Shown in pieces: positions 1 through 9,017 of a stretch of DNA of 64,000 nucleotides. Source of the DNA: Prevotella sp. (GTDB lineage: Bacteria; Bacteroidota; Bacteroidia; Bacteroidales; Bacteroidaceae); assembly GCA_017483805.1 (NCBI GenBank), contig JAFUUL010000096.1, positions 1 to 64,000 on the forward strand. Direction: 5' to 3'. The notes beneath the pieces are model-generated. The model saw only the letters and a list, made by a program, of their open reading frames with translations. It did no database searches and had not been told where the DNA came from. A program made the position numbers and the translations under genes. Each line of letters starts with the position of its first letter. Position 1 is the stretch's first letter.

Positions 1-1
1 C

Positions 2-3000
2 CTCCCCGCAGCGGCCCAGAGTGAGGATGACGATGAAGAGGAAGTGGAGACCGCCGTCAAACAGCCTGCCCGTAAGGTTGTCAAGGAGAACTATCCCTTA
101 GTGACCCTTCACGGCATCGTCACCGATCAGGCCACGGCCAAGCCTTTGGCAGGTATACAGTTGCAGGCTATCGGTCATGCCCGCTATACTGCCATGACTG
201 ATGAGGATGGTACGTTTGCCATCCGCGTGCCGGAATTCGTCACCTCGTTGTATGTCTATGCACCTGAGTACGCTCCGTTGCAGGTGGCCGTGGTGGCTGG
301 TGACTCGACCCAGCGCATTGGTATCGGTATGCTGAAGGACAAGTATCTGCCCATGTATGGCAAGGGCACGAACTATACGGCCAAGGGTGAGGCACTTATC
401 GACCGTTTCGGCGTGAGTGTCGACAACGAGATTTCCTCGAAGTTGGGGGCCGATGTGCATACCATCATGCGCTCCGGCGCACTCGATGGCGGTGCATCGA
501 TGTTTATCCGTGGTCTTAACAGCCTGACGGCTGATGCCCAGCCGCTGGTAGTCGTCGACGGTATCGAGCAAGATATGCAGCGCGATCGCTATTCGTTGCA
601 CGATGGTCAGTTCAACAACATCCTGGCCAATATCTCGCCCGATGATATTGAGAAGGTGACCATTCTGAAGAATGCCACAGCCCTTTACGGTGCCCGTGGT
701 GCCAACGGCGTCATTCTGATTGAGACCAAGCGCGGTAAGTCGATGGCTACGCGTATCGATGCCAATATCTCGGCCGGCGTCACCCTGTTGCCTAAACTGC
801 CCACCATGATGAATGCCACGCAGTATCGTAACTATGCTACTGAATTGTTAGGTACCATCGACGGCATTGTCGATAAGGATATTGATTTCCGTTTCCTGAA
901 CGACGATCCTAATGGTTATTATTACTATACCTATCATAATAATACAGACTGGACGGATGAGGTCTATCATAATGCCATCACTCAGAACTATAGCATCAAT
1001 GTGCAGGGTGGTGACGATGTAGGTATGTACAACCTGTCTGTGGGCTATGTCGATGCCAAGTATGCAGCCAGGAAGAATGGCTTCAATCGTATGAACGTGC
1101 GTTTCAATACCGATATCTTTATCCTGTACAACCTCAAGACGAAGTTCGATATCTCTATTGCCCGCACCAGCAATGATGTGTTTGACAATGGTATGCCCGA
1201 GGACTTCTCGGCTGGCACAGTCTCATCACCCACGGCACTCGCATTGCTGAAGTCGCCGATGGTGTCGCCTTATCAGTACAACAAGTTGCTGAATGGTGGC
1301 CAGGGTGGCTATTCTTCTCTGCTGTCCGACTATGATGATCTCTTCACCCAGTTGGGAAATGGTTATTCGCTGGCTAACCCCCTCTCTATCCTGCAGAACG
1401 GTAGCGGCAACAACAAGAACCGTGCAGAGAATACCTACTTCAATGTACACGTGGAGCCGGTTTACGAGATCAACAACAACCTGAAGTTGACAGGTATGTT
1501 CAGTTACACGCTGAACCGTAATGCCCAGCGCTATTTCCGCCCCTACACAGGTGTGCCTCCGTTCGACATTGCCGGCGTGGGTCGTGTCTATGCCAAGACT
1601 CAGTCGATGTTTGCCAAGGAGAACAATTTCACTGGCAAGTTGCAGTTGGACTGGAGCCATCAGTACGGCAAGTATGGCGTGGCAGCCTTCGTTGGCGGAC
1701 GTTTCAATGCTTTCTCGTTCGACAGCAATGACGTAGGCGTTCAGGCTACCGGCGAAACCAGCGACAAGAATCCCTCTTTGGGTTGGACGGGCTTCCGCAG
1801 CATCTTAGGTGCTAACGATGAGTGGAACCAGATACAGTGGTATGGCAATGTGGACTACAACTACATGAACCGCTACTTCGCCACGGTTTCACTGCTGGCA
1901 GAGGCTAACAGCCGTTTCGGTGAGAATGCTGACGGCCTGGGCCTGTTCGGTGTGAAGTGGGCCATCTTCCCCAGCGTTCAGTTGGGATGGGTGCTCACCA
2001 ACGAGAAATGGTTCCCGAAGCATGCCGGTATCGACTATCTGCGTCTGAATGCCGGCTTTGACATCAGTGGTAACGACGGCATCAGCAACTATGCTGCCCG
2101 CACTAGTTTCACTCCCGTTCGCTATAATGCCACTGCCATTGGTACACAGTTGACCAATGTCGGTAACGACGAGATCCAGTGGGAGTCTACCAAGAAGTTG
2201 AATATCGGCCTGCAGAGTTATCTGCTCAACAACCGTCTGGGTGTGAAGTTCGACTACTTCCTGCACAAGACTGACAACCTGCTGACGCTGAAAGCCTTCT
2301 CTAACCCCATTGGCGGTATCAACCGCTACTGGAGCAATGGTGGCGAACTGGAGAACCAGGGCTTCGAGGCCACGGTGACCTTCAAGCCCATTGTGACCAA
2401 GAACTGGAACATGGAGATTGGTGCTTCTGTGGGACACTATGTGAACAAGGTGAAGGCTCTGCCTGATGGTGACTACACATCGTCTATCTATGGTGACAAC
2501 AACATCCTGACGGCTGTCGGCAGCCCTGTGGGACTGTTCTATGGCTACAAGACTGATGGCGTGTTCTCCAGTGATGAAGATGCCAAGAGAGCAGGCAATG
2601 GCAACTACCTCTATATGGAGGATAATGCCGGCAATGCCCACAACTTTGTGGCTGGTGACGTGCATTTCATCGACCTGAACGGCGACGGCAAGATCAGCGA
2701 TGCAGACAAGACCGTCATTGGTGATCCTAATCCTGATATCTATGGTAATATCTTTGCAACTGTCAGTTACAAGAACCTGACCTTGAACCTCGGTTTCAAC
2801 TATTCGCTGGGCAACGATGTGTTCAACTACCAGCGCATGGTGCTCAACTCGGGCAGCAACTTCTACAACCAGCAGGTGGCTGAGGTAGGACGTTGGCGCT
2901 ATGAGGGTCAGCAGGCTGAGTTGCCTCGCGCCACCTTCGGTGACCCCATTGGCAACAATCGCTTCAGCGACCGTTGGATAGAGGATGGCTCCTACCTGCG

Positions 3001-3229
3001 TCTGAAGACCGTTCACCTGAACTATCAGATACCCATCCCCGAGTCGTGGACCAGTTGGTTGCAAGGCCTCTCTGTATGGGCTGAGGCTCAGAATGTGTTT
3101 ACTGTTACTAAGTACTTAGGCAGCGATCCTGAGTTCTATACAGGCAGTGGCGTACTCTATCAAGGCATTGACTGTGGCAACCTGTCGCAGAGCCGTACGT
3201 TCACCGCAGGCTTGAAGATTAACCTCTAA
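2..3229 (+). CDS. SusC/RagA-family TonB-dependent outer-membrane transporter (5' partial)
   Basis: This is the outer-membrane porin of a SusCD glycan importer, which takes up oligosaccharides using TonB energy. The reading frame is open to the left edge, so the true start lies outside the window; the first visible residues (LPAAAQ) look like the end of a signal peptide, followed by an acidic stretch. A CarboxypepD_reg-like beta-sandwich follows (VTLHGIVTDQ..AGIQL), then the TonB plug (FIRGLNSL..PLVVVDGIEQD..ILKNATALYGARGANGVILIETKRG) and a long beta-barrel. The late motif DLNGDGKISDADKTVIGDPN is typical of SusC. It is followed after 35 bp by susD and then by GH115, so it heads a polysaccharide utilisation operon. 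The family call is secure; the substrate is inferred from the neighbours. Confidence 0.95.
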   Translation, partial: LPAAAQSEDDDEEEVETAVKQPARKVVKENYPLVTLHGIVTDQATAKPLAGIQLQAIGHARYTAMTDEDGTFAIRVPEFVTSLYVYAPEYAPLQVAVVAGDSTQRIGIGMLKDKYLPMYGKGTNYTAKGEALIDRFGVSVDNEISSKLGADVHTIMRSGALDGGASMFIRGLNSLTADAQPLVVVDGIEQDMQRDRYSLHDGQFNNILANISPDDIEKVTILKNATALYGARGANGVILIETKRGKSMATRIDANISAGVTLLPKLPTMMNATQYRNYATELLGTIDGIVDKDIDFRFLNDDPNGYYYYTYHNNTDWTDEVYHNAITQNYSINVQGGDDVGMYNLSVGYVDAKYAARKNGFNRMNVRFNTDIFILYNLKTKFDISIARTSNDVFDNGMPEDFSAGTVSSPTALALLKSPMVSPYQYNKLLNGGQGGYSSLLSDYDDLFTQLGNGYSLANPLSILQNGSGNNKNRAENTYFNVHVEPVYEINNNLKLTGMFSYTLNRNAQRYFRPYTGVPPFDIAGVGRVYAKTQSMFAKENNFTGKLQLDWSHQYGKYGVAAFVGGRFNAFSFDSNDVGVQATGETSDKNPSLGWTGFRSILGANDEWNQIQWYGNVDYNYMNRYFATVSLLAEANSRFGENADGLGLFGVKWAIFPSVQLGWVLTNEKWFPKHAGIDYLRLNAGFDISGNDGISNYAARTSFTPVRYNATAIGTQLTNVGNDEIQWESTKKLNIGLQSYLLNNRLGVKFDYFLHKTDNLLTLKAFSNPIGGINRYWSNGGELENQGFEATVTFKPIVTKNWNMEIGASVGHYVNKVKALPDGDYTSSIYGDNNILTAVGSPVGLFYGYKTDGVFSSDEDAKRAGNGNYLYMEDNAGNAHNFVAGDVHFIDLNGDGKISDADKTVIGDPNPDIYGNIFATVSYKNLTLNLGFNYSLGNDVFNYQRMVLNSGSNFYNQQVAEVGRWRYEGQQAELPRATFGDPIGNNRFSDRWIEDGSYLRLKTVHLNYQIPIPESWTSWLQGLSVWAEAQNVFTVTKYLGSDPEFYTGSGVLYQGIDCGNLSQSRTFTAGLKINL

Positions 3230-3235
3230 TCGAGT

Positions 3236-3263
3236 AAAGGATTAAGAATTAAGAATTAAGAGT
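3236..3263. repeat. Heptamer tandem repeat (AATTAAG type)
   Basis: About three and a half copies of a 7-bp unit (ATTAAGA / AATTAAG) fill the gap between the susC stop and the susD start. It belongs to the group of 7-8-bp arrays found at other gene junctions in this window (14976, 28551, 56546, 58921). Confidence 0.7.
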
Positions 3264-3264
3264 T

Positions 3265-5196
3265 ATGAAAAAGATATCTATTTTTATCTGCGCCATCTGT
3301 GCCATCTGCGGTTCATTCTCTTGCTCTGACATCCTGGAGACAGAGAGTACACGTCAGAACATCGAGCCCTCGATCACCGAGAAGACCGACTCCGTGTTCT
3401 ATGCCTTTGGCATCCTTCAGGGCCTGCAGCAACTGGCCGACCAGTATGTGTTCCAGGGTGAGATGCGTGGCGATCTGGTGAAGACCACTTACTATACGGA
3501 CAACAACCTGCGTGAGTTGGCCAACTTCTCGGCAACAACCACCAACAAGTATGACTCGGCATACGTCTACTATCGTGTCATCAATAACTGTAACTACTAC
3601 ATCGAGTATTGCGACACGAACCAGTACAATGGTTCTACCAATGTCATCATCGACAAGTATATCGCTGCCAAGGCTATCCGTGCATGGGCCTATCTGCAGT
3701 TGGGCCGCAACTATGAGAGAGTGCCGTTCTTTACAGAACCGCTGACACAGATCTCTCAGATTTCGCGTGACTATCCCGAACTGACGCTCAGCGAGATTGT
3801 CAATCAGTTGGCACCTGATTTGGAACAGTATACAGGCCGACAGGTTCCCTCTCTGGGTGGTGCCAACGGATTATCTTATACAGTCTACAATATTGGTTCA
3901 CCGAACTGGGAAAGCACCGCAAAGCAAATGTTTCCGATGCGCTGTTTTATTCCTGTAGATCTTGTCTTAGGCGATATGTATCTGGAGTCTGGCAACTATG
4001 ACGGTGCAGCACGTCACTATGTGACTTACTTTACAAAGGTTGCTCCTGGTTCACCTCTCAGTTTCAATGCTATGTACCTGGCTCCTATGGCTTCGAAGAA
4101 TCAGACTGTAGGACGTCCTGGCGAGGAAGACGACGAACTGCCTGCACACAACCTGATTGCCGGTACAGTTAATCCGTTAGCAGAATGGTCTGCCATCTAT
4201 GGTCGCAACAACCATACACAGGATATTATCACCTATATTCCCATGGCATCGACGGCACAGAATGGTCAGACCACCGATGTGCCTCTGGCCTTTGGCTTCA
4301 ACTACTATGCCACTTCTGCAGAGCGCACCCGCACTCAGCCCTATGTGGATGAGATTCAGATTCTGCCCTCTGATGCCTACAATGAGTTGAGCGATTCTAC
4401 GGAATACTATTACTATGCTGCCCATACGGGCCAGATGGATATGTATGACAGCGTCCGCATCGCCAAGGCTGGTGATATGCGTCTGCGCAGCATCATCCAT
4501 CAGGAAGAGAGTGGCGACACCCTCATCCAGTGGATTGACAAGTACAAGTATGCCAATATCATTCTCTATCGTAGCAGCACGGTCTGGCTCCGACTGGCTG
4601 AGGCCTTCAACCGTCTGGATATGCCCGATTTGGCTTTCGCCATCTTGAAGGACGGTATCGGTGAGTACCTGCTTTCCAAGTATGTGGCCGACGATACTTA
4701 TTTCGCACCCTATCTGAGTGAAGAGTCGCGTGCTAAGTTGACAACCACCTATCCGCTGCTCTCAGAGGAAAACCGAGACTACTTCAGGATAGGCTACGGC
4801 ATTCACACGCATGGTGCTGGCAAGGCTGCCAGCGACTATCCTGGTGGCAACCAGACTGGTGGCAGTACCTATCACACTGGAAAATCGCCCTATCAGTTCG
4901 ACCGTATGGTTGGCTTGAAGATGCAGGAACTGGCTGAGAAGTATGACATTGAGGTCGGTACCACCCGTCAGGACACCATCAATGCTATCGAAGATATGAT
5001 CTGCGATGAGTATGCACTGGAGACTGCCTTCGAGGGTAACCGCTTCTCTGACCTCTGCCGTATGGCTCGCCATAAGAACGAGAGTGGTCTGTATGGCGGC
5101 AACTTCGGAAGCATCTGGCTGGCTCGCAAACTGGCCTACAAGAATCCAACGAAGGACCTGACCAATCCGAGTAACTGGTACTTACCGTTTAAGTAA
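3265..5196 (+). CDS. SusD/RagB-family glycan-binding lipoprotein
   Basis: This is the surface lipoprotein that forms the lid of the SusC porin and binds glycan. The N-terminus (MKKISIFICAICAICGSFSC) is a lipoprotein signal with the lipidated Cys in SFSC at residue 20. The body shows the usual SusD pattern: helical tetratricopeptide-like segments (YVYYRVINNCNYYI; AIRAWAYLQLGRNY), the RagB segment WLRLAEAFNRL, and the C-terminal EYALETAFEGNRFSDLCRMA, which is characteristic. At 643 aa it is on the large side for the family. It lies 35 bp after susC, separated by a heptamer repeat, and only 9 bp before GH115, so the three are almost certainly co-transcribed. The ligand cannot be read from the sequence. 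Confidence 0.95.
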   Translation: MKKISIFICAICAICGSFSCSDILETESTRQNIEPSITEKTDSVFYAFGILQGLQQLADQYVFQGEMRGDLVKTTYYTDNNLRELANFSATTTNKYDSAYVYYRVINNCNYYIEYCDTNQYNGSTNVIIDKYIAAKAIRAWAYLQLGRNYERVPFFTEPLTQISQISRDYPELTLSEIVNQLAPDLEQYTGRQVPSLGGANGLSYTVYNIGSPNWESTAKQMFPMRCFIPVDLVLGDMYLESGNYDGAARHYVTYFTKVAPGSPLSFNAMYLAPMASKNQTVGRPGEEDDELPAHNLIAGTVNPLAEWSAIYGRNNHTQDIITYIPMASTAQNGQTTDVPLAFGFNYYATSAERTRTQPYVDEIQILPSDAYNELSDSTEYYYYAAHTGQMDMYDSVRIAKAGDMRLRSIIHQEESGDTLIQWIDKYKYANIILYRSSTVWLRLAEAFNRLDMPDLAFAILKDGIGEYLLSKYVADDTYFAPYLSEESRAKLTTTYPLLSEENRDYFRIGYGIHTHGAGKAASDYPGGNQTGGSTYHTGKSPYQFDRMVGLKMQELAEKYDIEVGTTRQDTINAIEDMICDEYALETAFEGNRFSDLCRMARHKNESGLYGGNFGSIWLARKLAYKNPTKDLTNPSNWYLPFK

Positions 5197-5205
5197 GAAT
5201 ACTGA

Positions 5206-7596
5206 ATGAAGAAATTCCTCTTTATCTGCGCCCTTACCGCTATGACAGTGTCTGCGGCGAGGGCGCAGTTCGTTTGGTACGACGGCGAACATTCCGTCAC
5301 GTATCAGGTTGTCGGCAAGACCGACCTCGTAGTGAAGTCCGCCATCGAGATGTTCTGCGGCGATCTGGAGCAGGTGACCGGCCAGCGGCCGGAGCCTACC
5401 AAGAAGCAGGCCACCATCCGCATCGTGCAGGGCCGCGGTCAGGACGATGGCTTCAGTCTGAGCATCAGTCCTGAGGGCCAGATTGTGGTCGAGGGCCACA
5501 ATGGCCGCGGCACGGCCTATGGCCTGCTGGAACTGAGCCGCCAGGCCGGCGTGTCGCCGTGGGTGTGGTGGGGCGATGTGGTGCCCGAGCATCGGTCGCA
5601 ACTGACCCTGCCTGCCGACTTCCGCATCGAGCATACGCCATCGGTGGCCTATCGTGGCATCTTCATCAACGATGAGGACTGGAGCCTGCGCAACTGGACG
5701 GCCCCCTCCGACTCCCCCCAAGGGGGAGAGAAGGGCTTGTTGGGGCCGAACAAGTATCGGCGTATCTTCGAACTCCTGTTGCGTCTGCGTGCTAATGCCA
5801 TCTGGCCGGCCATGCATGAGGGAGCGCCTGGCTTCTTCACCGTGAAGGGCAACAAGGAGATGGCCGACTCGTTCGGCATCCTCATCGGTTCTTCCCACTG
5901 CGAGCCGCTGCTTAGGAACAATGTAGCTGAATGGGACAAGGCGGCGCGTGGAGACTACAACTATATCACCAACCGCGATGAGGTGCAGAAGTACTGGATC
6001 GAACGCTTGCAGGAGGTGAAGGGCTCCGAGGAACTCTTCACGATAGGAATGCGCGGCATCCACGATGGTTCGATGGAGGGCGTGAAGACACCCGAGGAGA
6101 AACTCAACGGTCTGCAGCAGGTCATCGACGACCAGCGTGAACTCATCCGCAAGTATTATCATAAGAATGTAGAGAAAGTGCCGCAGGTATTCATCCCCTA
6201 TAAGGAGGTGCTCGAAATCATGGAGAGCGGTCTGCGTGTGCCTGAAGACGTGACGCTGATGTGGTGCGACGACAACTATGGCTATATGACCCGTCTCTCC
6301 GATGCCGAGCAGCAGAAGCGACAGGGTGGGGGAGGCGTCTACTATCACCTGTCCTACTGGGGCCGTCCCCACGACCACCTGTGGCTGACCACCACGCAGC
6401 CCGGTCTTATCTATTCGGAGATGAAGGCCGCCTACGACCATAACTGTCGCCAACTATGGATTGTCAATGTGCACGACCCGAAGGTGGCTGCCTATGATCT
6501 GGAGTTGTTTATGGATATGGCGTGGAGTATAAACAGGCTCTCCCCCAACAGACTCTCCCCCAACAGACTCTCCCCCAACCCCTCCCTGGGAGGGAGGGGA
6601 GTGGTTACTCTCGAGGAACATCTGGAGCAGTGGCTGTGCACCCAGTTTGGCGAGGAGGCCGGACGGGCATTGGCACCGGCTATGCAGGAGTTCTATCGAC
6701 TCTGTGCTATCCGCAAACCCGAGTTTATGGGTTGGACCCAGGTGGAACTGGATAAGAAGAAATACCCCGGCGGCAAGTCGCTGGTGGGTGAGTTGGAACT
6801 GACCCGCCAGGAGGCTGCCCAGCGGCTGGAGGACTTCGGCCGGCTGAAGGCCGTGGTGGACAAGTGTCGCCTGCTGGTGCGCCCCGAACTGAGCGATGCC
6901 TATTTTGCTCAGGTGGTCTATCCCGTCTATGCCGCTGCTGCCATGACTCGCAAGGTGGTGTCCGACAGCGTGGAGAGCCACTTGGCCTACGAGGAGATCC
7001 AGCAACTCACCGCCCGCTATAACGCCCTTGGCAATGCCAAGTGGCAGGGACTGATGGATGCCGCTCCCCGACGATTGCCCGTCTTCAACGATGCCTGCGG
7101 CCAGTTGGCTGAAGGCTCCGACTTCAATGGCATCGCCAGTGATGCCTGCAACTATACGGAGGCCAGTCCCGGCTCGCAACCTATCCAGATGCTGGGCCAC
7201 TCGATGAATGCCGTCGCCATTCCCAAGGGCGGTATGCTGGTTTATGACTTCCAGACAGACCGCGAGGGCGATGCTACACTCTACACCGCCATGATTCCCA
7301 CACAGCCCAACGATCGCTCGACCTCTGGTCGCTCGCAAGGCGAGAAGGGGGACCTGCGCTATTCGGTTCAACTGGACGACCAGCCCGCTGTCACCATCTC
7401 GCTGAAGGAACCCTACCGTTCGGAGCGGTGGAAGAAGAACGTGCTGCGCGGCCAGTCGCTGCGGGCCACGCCTGTCCGGGTCTCGAAGGGTAAGCATACG
7501 CTCATCATCAAGGCCCTCGACGACCATATCATTGCCGACCAGTGGATGCTCGACTTCCAGGCCGACCGTCACTTCTATATCATTCCTACCAAATGA
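5206..7596 (+). CDS. Glycoside hydrolase family 115 (alpha-glucuronidase)
   Basis: GH115 enzymes remove (4-O-methyl-)glucuronic acid side groups from xylan and other plant polysaccharides. A signal peptide (residues 1-20, ending ARAQ) sends the protein to the periplasm or surface. Family segments are clear: TIGMRGIHDGSMEG near residues 279-292, WCDDNYGYMTRLSDAEQ from about residue 352, VYYHLSYWGRPHDHLW near 378-393, and the following WIVNVHDPK. The length (796 aa) fits the family. Two stretches look foreign: SPQGGEKG at about 168-176 and three RLSPN repeats with PSLGGRG at about 444-466. Both are encoded by copies of a GC-rich palindromic repeat that keep the frame open. The stop overlaps the next start (ATGA), implying translational coupling. 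Family call firm; natural substrate uncertain. Confidence 0.9.
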   Translation: MKKFLFICALTAMTVSAARAQFVWYDGEHSVTYQVVGKTDLVVKSAIEMFCGDLEQVTGQRPEPTKKQATIRIVQGRGQDDGFSLSISPEGQIVVEGHNGRGTAYGLLELSRQAGVSPWVWWGDVVPEHRSQLTLPADFRIEHTPSVAYRGIFINDEDWSLRNWTAPSDSPQGGEKGLLGPNKYRRIFELLLRLRANAIWPAMHEGAPGFFTVKGNKEMADSFGILIGSSHCEPLLRNNVAEWDKAARGDYNYITNRDEVQKYWIERLQEVKGSEELFTIGMRGIHDGSMEGVKTPEEKLNGLQQVIDDQRELIRKYYHKNVEKVPQVFIPYKEVLEIMESGLRVPEDVTLMWCDDNYGYMTRLSDAEQQKRQGGGGVYYHLSYWGRPHDHLWLTTTQPGLIYSEMKAAYDHNCRQLWIVNVHDPKVAAYDLELFMDMAWSINRLSPNRLSPNRLSPNPSLGGRGVVTLEEHLEQWLCTQFGEEAGRALAPAMQEFYRLCAIRKPEFMGWTQVELDKKKYPGGKSLVGELELTRQEAAQRLEDFGRLKAVVDKCRLLVRPELSDAYFAQVVYPVYAAAAMTRKVVSDSVESHLAYEEIQQLTARYNALGNAKWQGLMDAAPRRLPVFNDACGQLAEGSDFNGIASDACNYTEASPGSQPIQMLGHSMNAVAIPKGGMLVYDFQTDREGDATLYTAMIPTQPNDRSTSGRSQGEKGDLRYSVQLDDQPAVTISLKEPYRSERWKKNVLRGQSLRATPVRVSKGKHTLIIKALDDHIIADQWMLDFQADRHFYIIPTK
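5702..5735. repeat. GC-rich palindromic element inside GH115 (copy 1)
   Basis: A CTCCCCCC-AA-GGGGGAG hairpin (5712-5728) with flanking CCCCCTCC lies in frame in the GH115 gene. It is a degenerate relative of the element seen in full at 57931-58036. Confidence 0.6.
6535..6601. repeat. GC-rich palindromic element inside GH115 (copy 2, with 15-bp tandem)
   Basis: Three copies of a 15-bp unit (CAGACTCTCCCCCAA type, the first copy slightly diverged) lead into the palindrome CCCCTCCC-TGG-GAGGGAGGGG. Because 15 is a multiple of 3, the array is translated as RLSPN x3. The same unit and palindrome make up the left arm of the dnaG copy at 57931. Confidence 0.85.
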
Positions 7597-8984
7597 AGAA
7601 AATCCTGCTCTGTTGCCTACTGGCCATGTTCGGCCTGATGATTCACGCAGAGACTCTGTCGGATGTGCGCGAAAACCTCTGGCAGTCGTTCCTTACACCG
7701 CCCGACAGCATCCGTGTGGGGTGCTACTACTATTGGGTGAACGAGCGCGTAGACCCCAAGGGCGTGCGTGCCGACCTGCAGTGGATGAAGGACAACGGCA
7801 TCACGCTGGCCTTCCTGGCCACCGACATCCGCAACCGCCCTAACTGGGACGACCCCTGGAAGGGACAGACCTTCGGCAAGAACAAGTTTCAGAGCCGCCT
7901 GTGGTGGAAGAACCTGCGCACGGCCCTGAAGACGGCCAGCGAACTGGGCATCGAGATGGGCATCTTCAACTGTCCAGGCTGGAGCCAGTCGGGCGGTCCG
8001 TGGGTAAAGCCCGAAGAGGCCATGCGCAACTGGACGCCCCAGGGCATCGAGGTGTGCAAGACCACGCGCGGCACCGATGTGGTGTGCAGTCCCTGTTCGC
8101 CTGAGGCCGAGGGGCTGGAGGTGGACAAGTTGTCGAAGACCCACGTGAAGAAGCACTTCGAGGCCTTCTTCGGCGAGATTCTGCGCCGCATACCTGCCAA
8201 GGATAGGCCCACGCTGACAACGGTGGTCGTGGACAGTTGGGAGCGCGGCAAGCAGAACTACACCGACTCCATCTACGAGAAGTTCCGCCAGCGCTTCGGC
8301 TACGAGTTGGACTATACGAACGAGGCCTGCAAGAAAGACCTCGACCGGCTGATTGCCGAACTGGTGGCCTCGGAGTATATGGGCGGACTGACGGAGAAGG
8401 CCCATGAGTATGGCCTGCGCACTTGGTGTGAGCCCTACGCCCACAGTCCTTTCCCCGGCAACAGCATCACCTACGGCAGTGCAGCCGACGAGGTGGCAGC
8501 CGAGTTCTGGGTGGGCGACAAGAAATTCCGCAAGAAAGAGGTCGACGCCGCCCTGGGTGCAGCCCGCAAGAGCGGTAAGAACAGGGTGTGGGCCGAGAGT
8601 TTCACCGACGGATGGCCCGAACTGGCCAAAGATGACTGGAGTTTCGAGAAACTGAAGCCCATTGCCGACCGCTACTTCCATGCCGGTGTCAACGCCTCGA
8701 TACTCCATGTGATGATCTCGCAGCCCGGCAACGAGCGCGAGCCCGCCGTGCGCCCCTGGTTCGGCACCTACTTCGACCGTCGCAGCGCGCACGCCGCCGA
8801 CCTGAAGCCACTCGTGCAGTACCTGCGCCGCTGTAACTTCATGCTGCAACTGGGCCGTCCCTACAATAACGCCACCGACCAGCGTATTCTCGACGATGGC
8901 ACCATCATCCGCTTTACTGACGACTCCCTGTTCGAGGTGACCTTCCCCGACGGGCATCAGGAGACATGGAACCCCGCAAGATAA
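7593..8984 (+). CDS. Short GH106-like alpha-L-rhamnosidase-family protein
   Basis: The start is the ATG at 7593, overlapping the GH115 stop (ATGA) and giving a good signal peptide (MKKILLCCLLAMFGLMIHA). The sequence resembles the catalytic region of GH106, which cleaves alpha-L-rhamnose linkages: CYYYWVNERVDPKGVRADL near the N-terminus, then NCPGWSQSGGPWVKPEEAM, VVVDSWERGKQNYTDSI, LRTWCEPYAHSPFPG and ADEVAAEFWVGD. At 463 aa it is about half the usual GH106 length (often near 1000 aa). It ends soon after CNFMLQLGRPYNN with a short tail (ILDDGTIIRF) and lacks the C-terminal beta-sandwich and carbohydrate-binding modules. It may be a compact subfamily, a degenerate copy, or an internally deleted gene. 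The family call rests on motif memory and is moderately sure. Confidence 0.65.
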   Translation: MKKILLCCLLAMFGLMIHAETLSDVRENLWQSFLTPPDSIRVGCYYYWVNERVDPKGVRADLQWMKDNGITLAFLATDIRNRPNWDDPWKGQTFGKNKFQSRLWWKNLRTALKTASELGIEMGIFNCPGWSQSGGPWVKPEEAMRNWTPQGIEVCKTTRGTDVVCSPCSPEAEGLEVDKLSKTHVKKHFEAFFGEILRRIPAKDRPTLTTVVVDSWERGKQNYTDSIYEKFRQRFGYELDYTNEACKKDLDRLIAELVASEYMGGLTEKAHEYGLRTWCEPYAHSPFPGNSITYGSAADEVAAEFWVGDKKFRKKEVDAALGAARKSGKNRVWAESFTDGWPELAKDDWSFEKLKPIADRYFHAGVNASILHVMISQPGNEREPAVRPWFGTYFDRRSAHAADLKPLVQYLRRCNFMLQLGRPYNNATDQRILDDGTIIRFTDDSLFEVTFPDGHQETWNPAR

Positions 8985-9017
8985 CCAATCAAAACGAATA
9001 ACTAAAACTACCTACTT

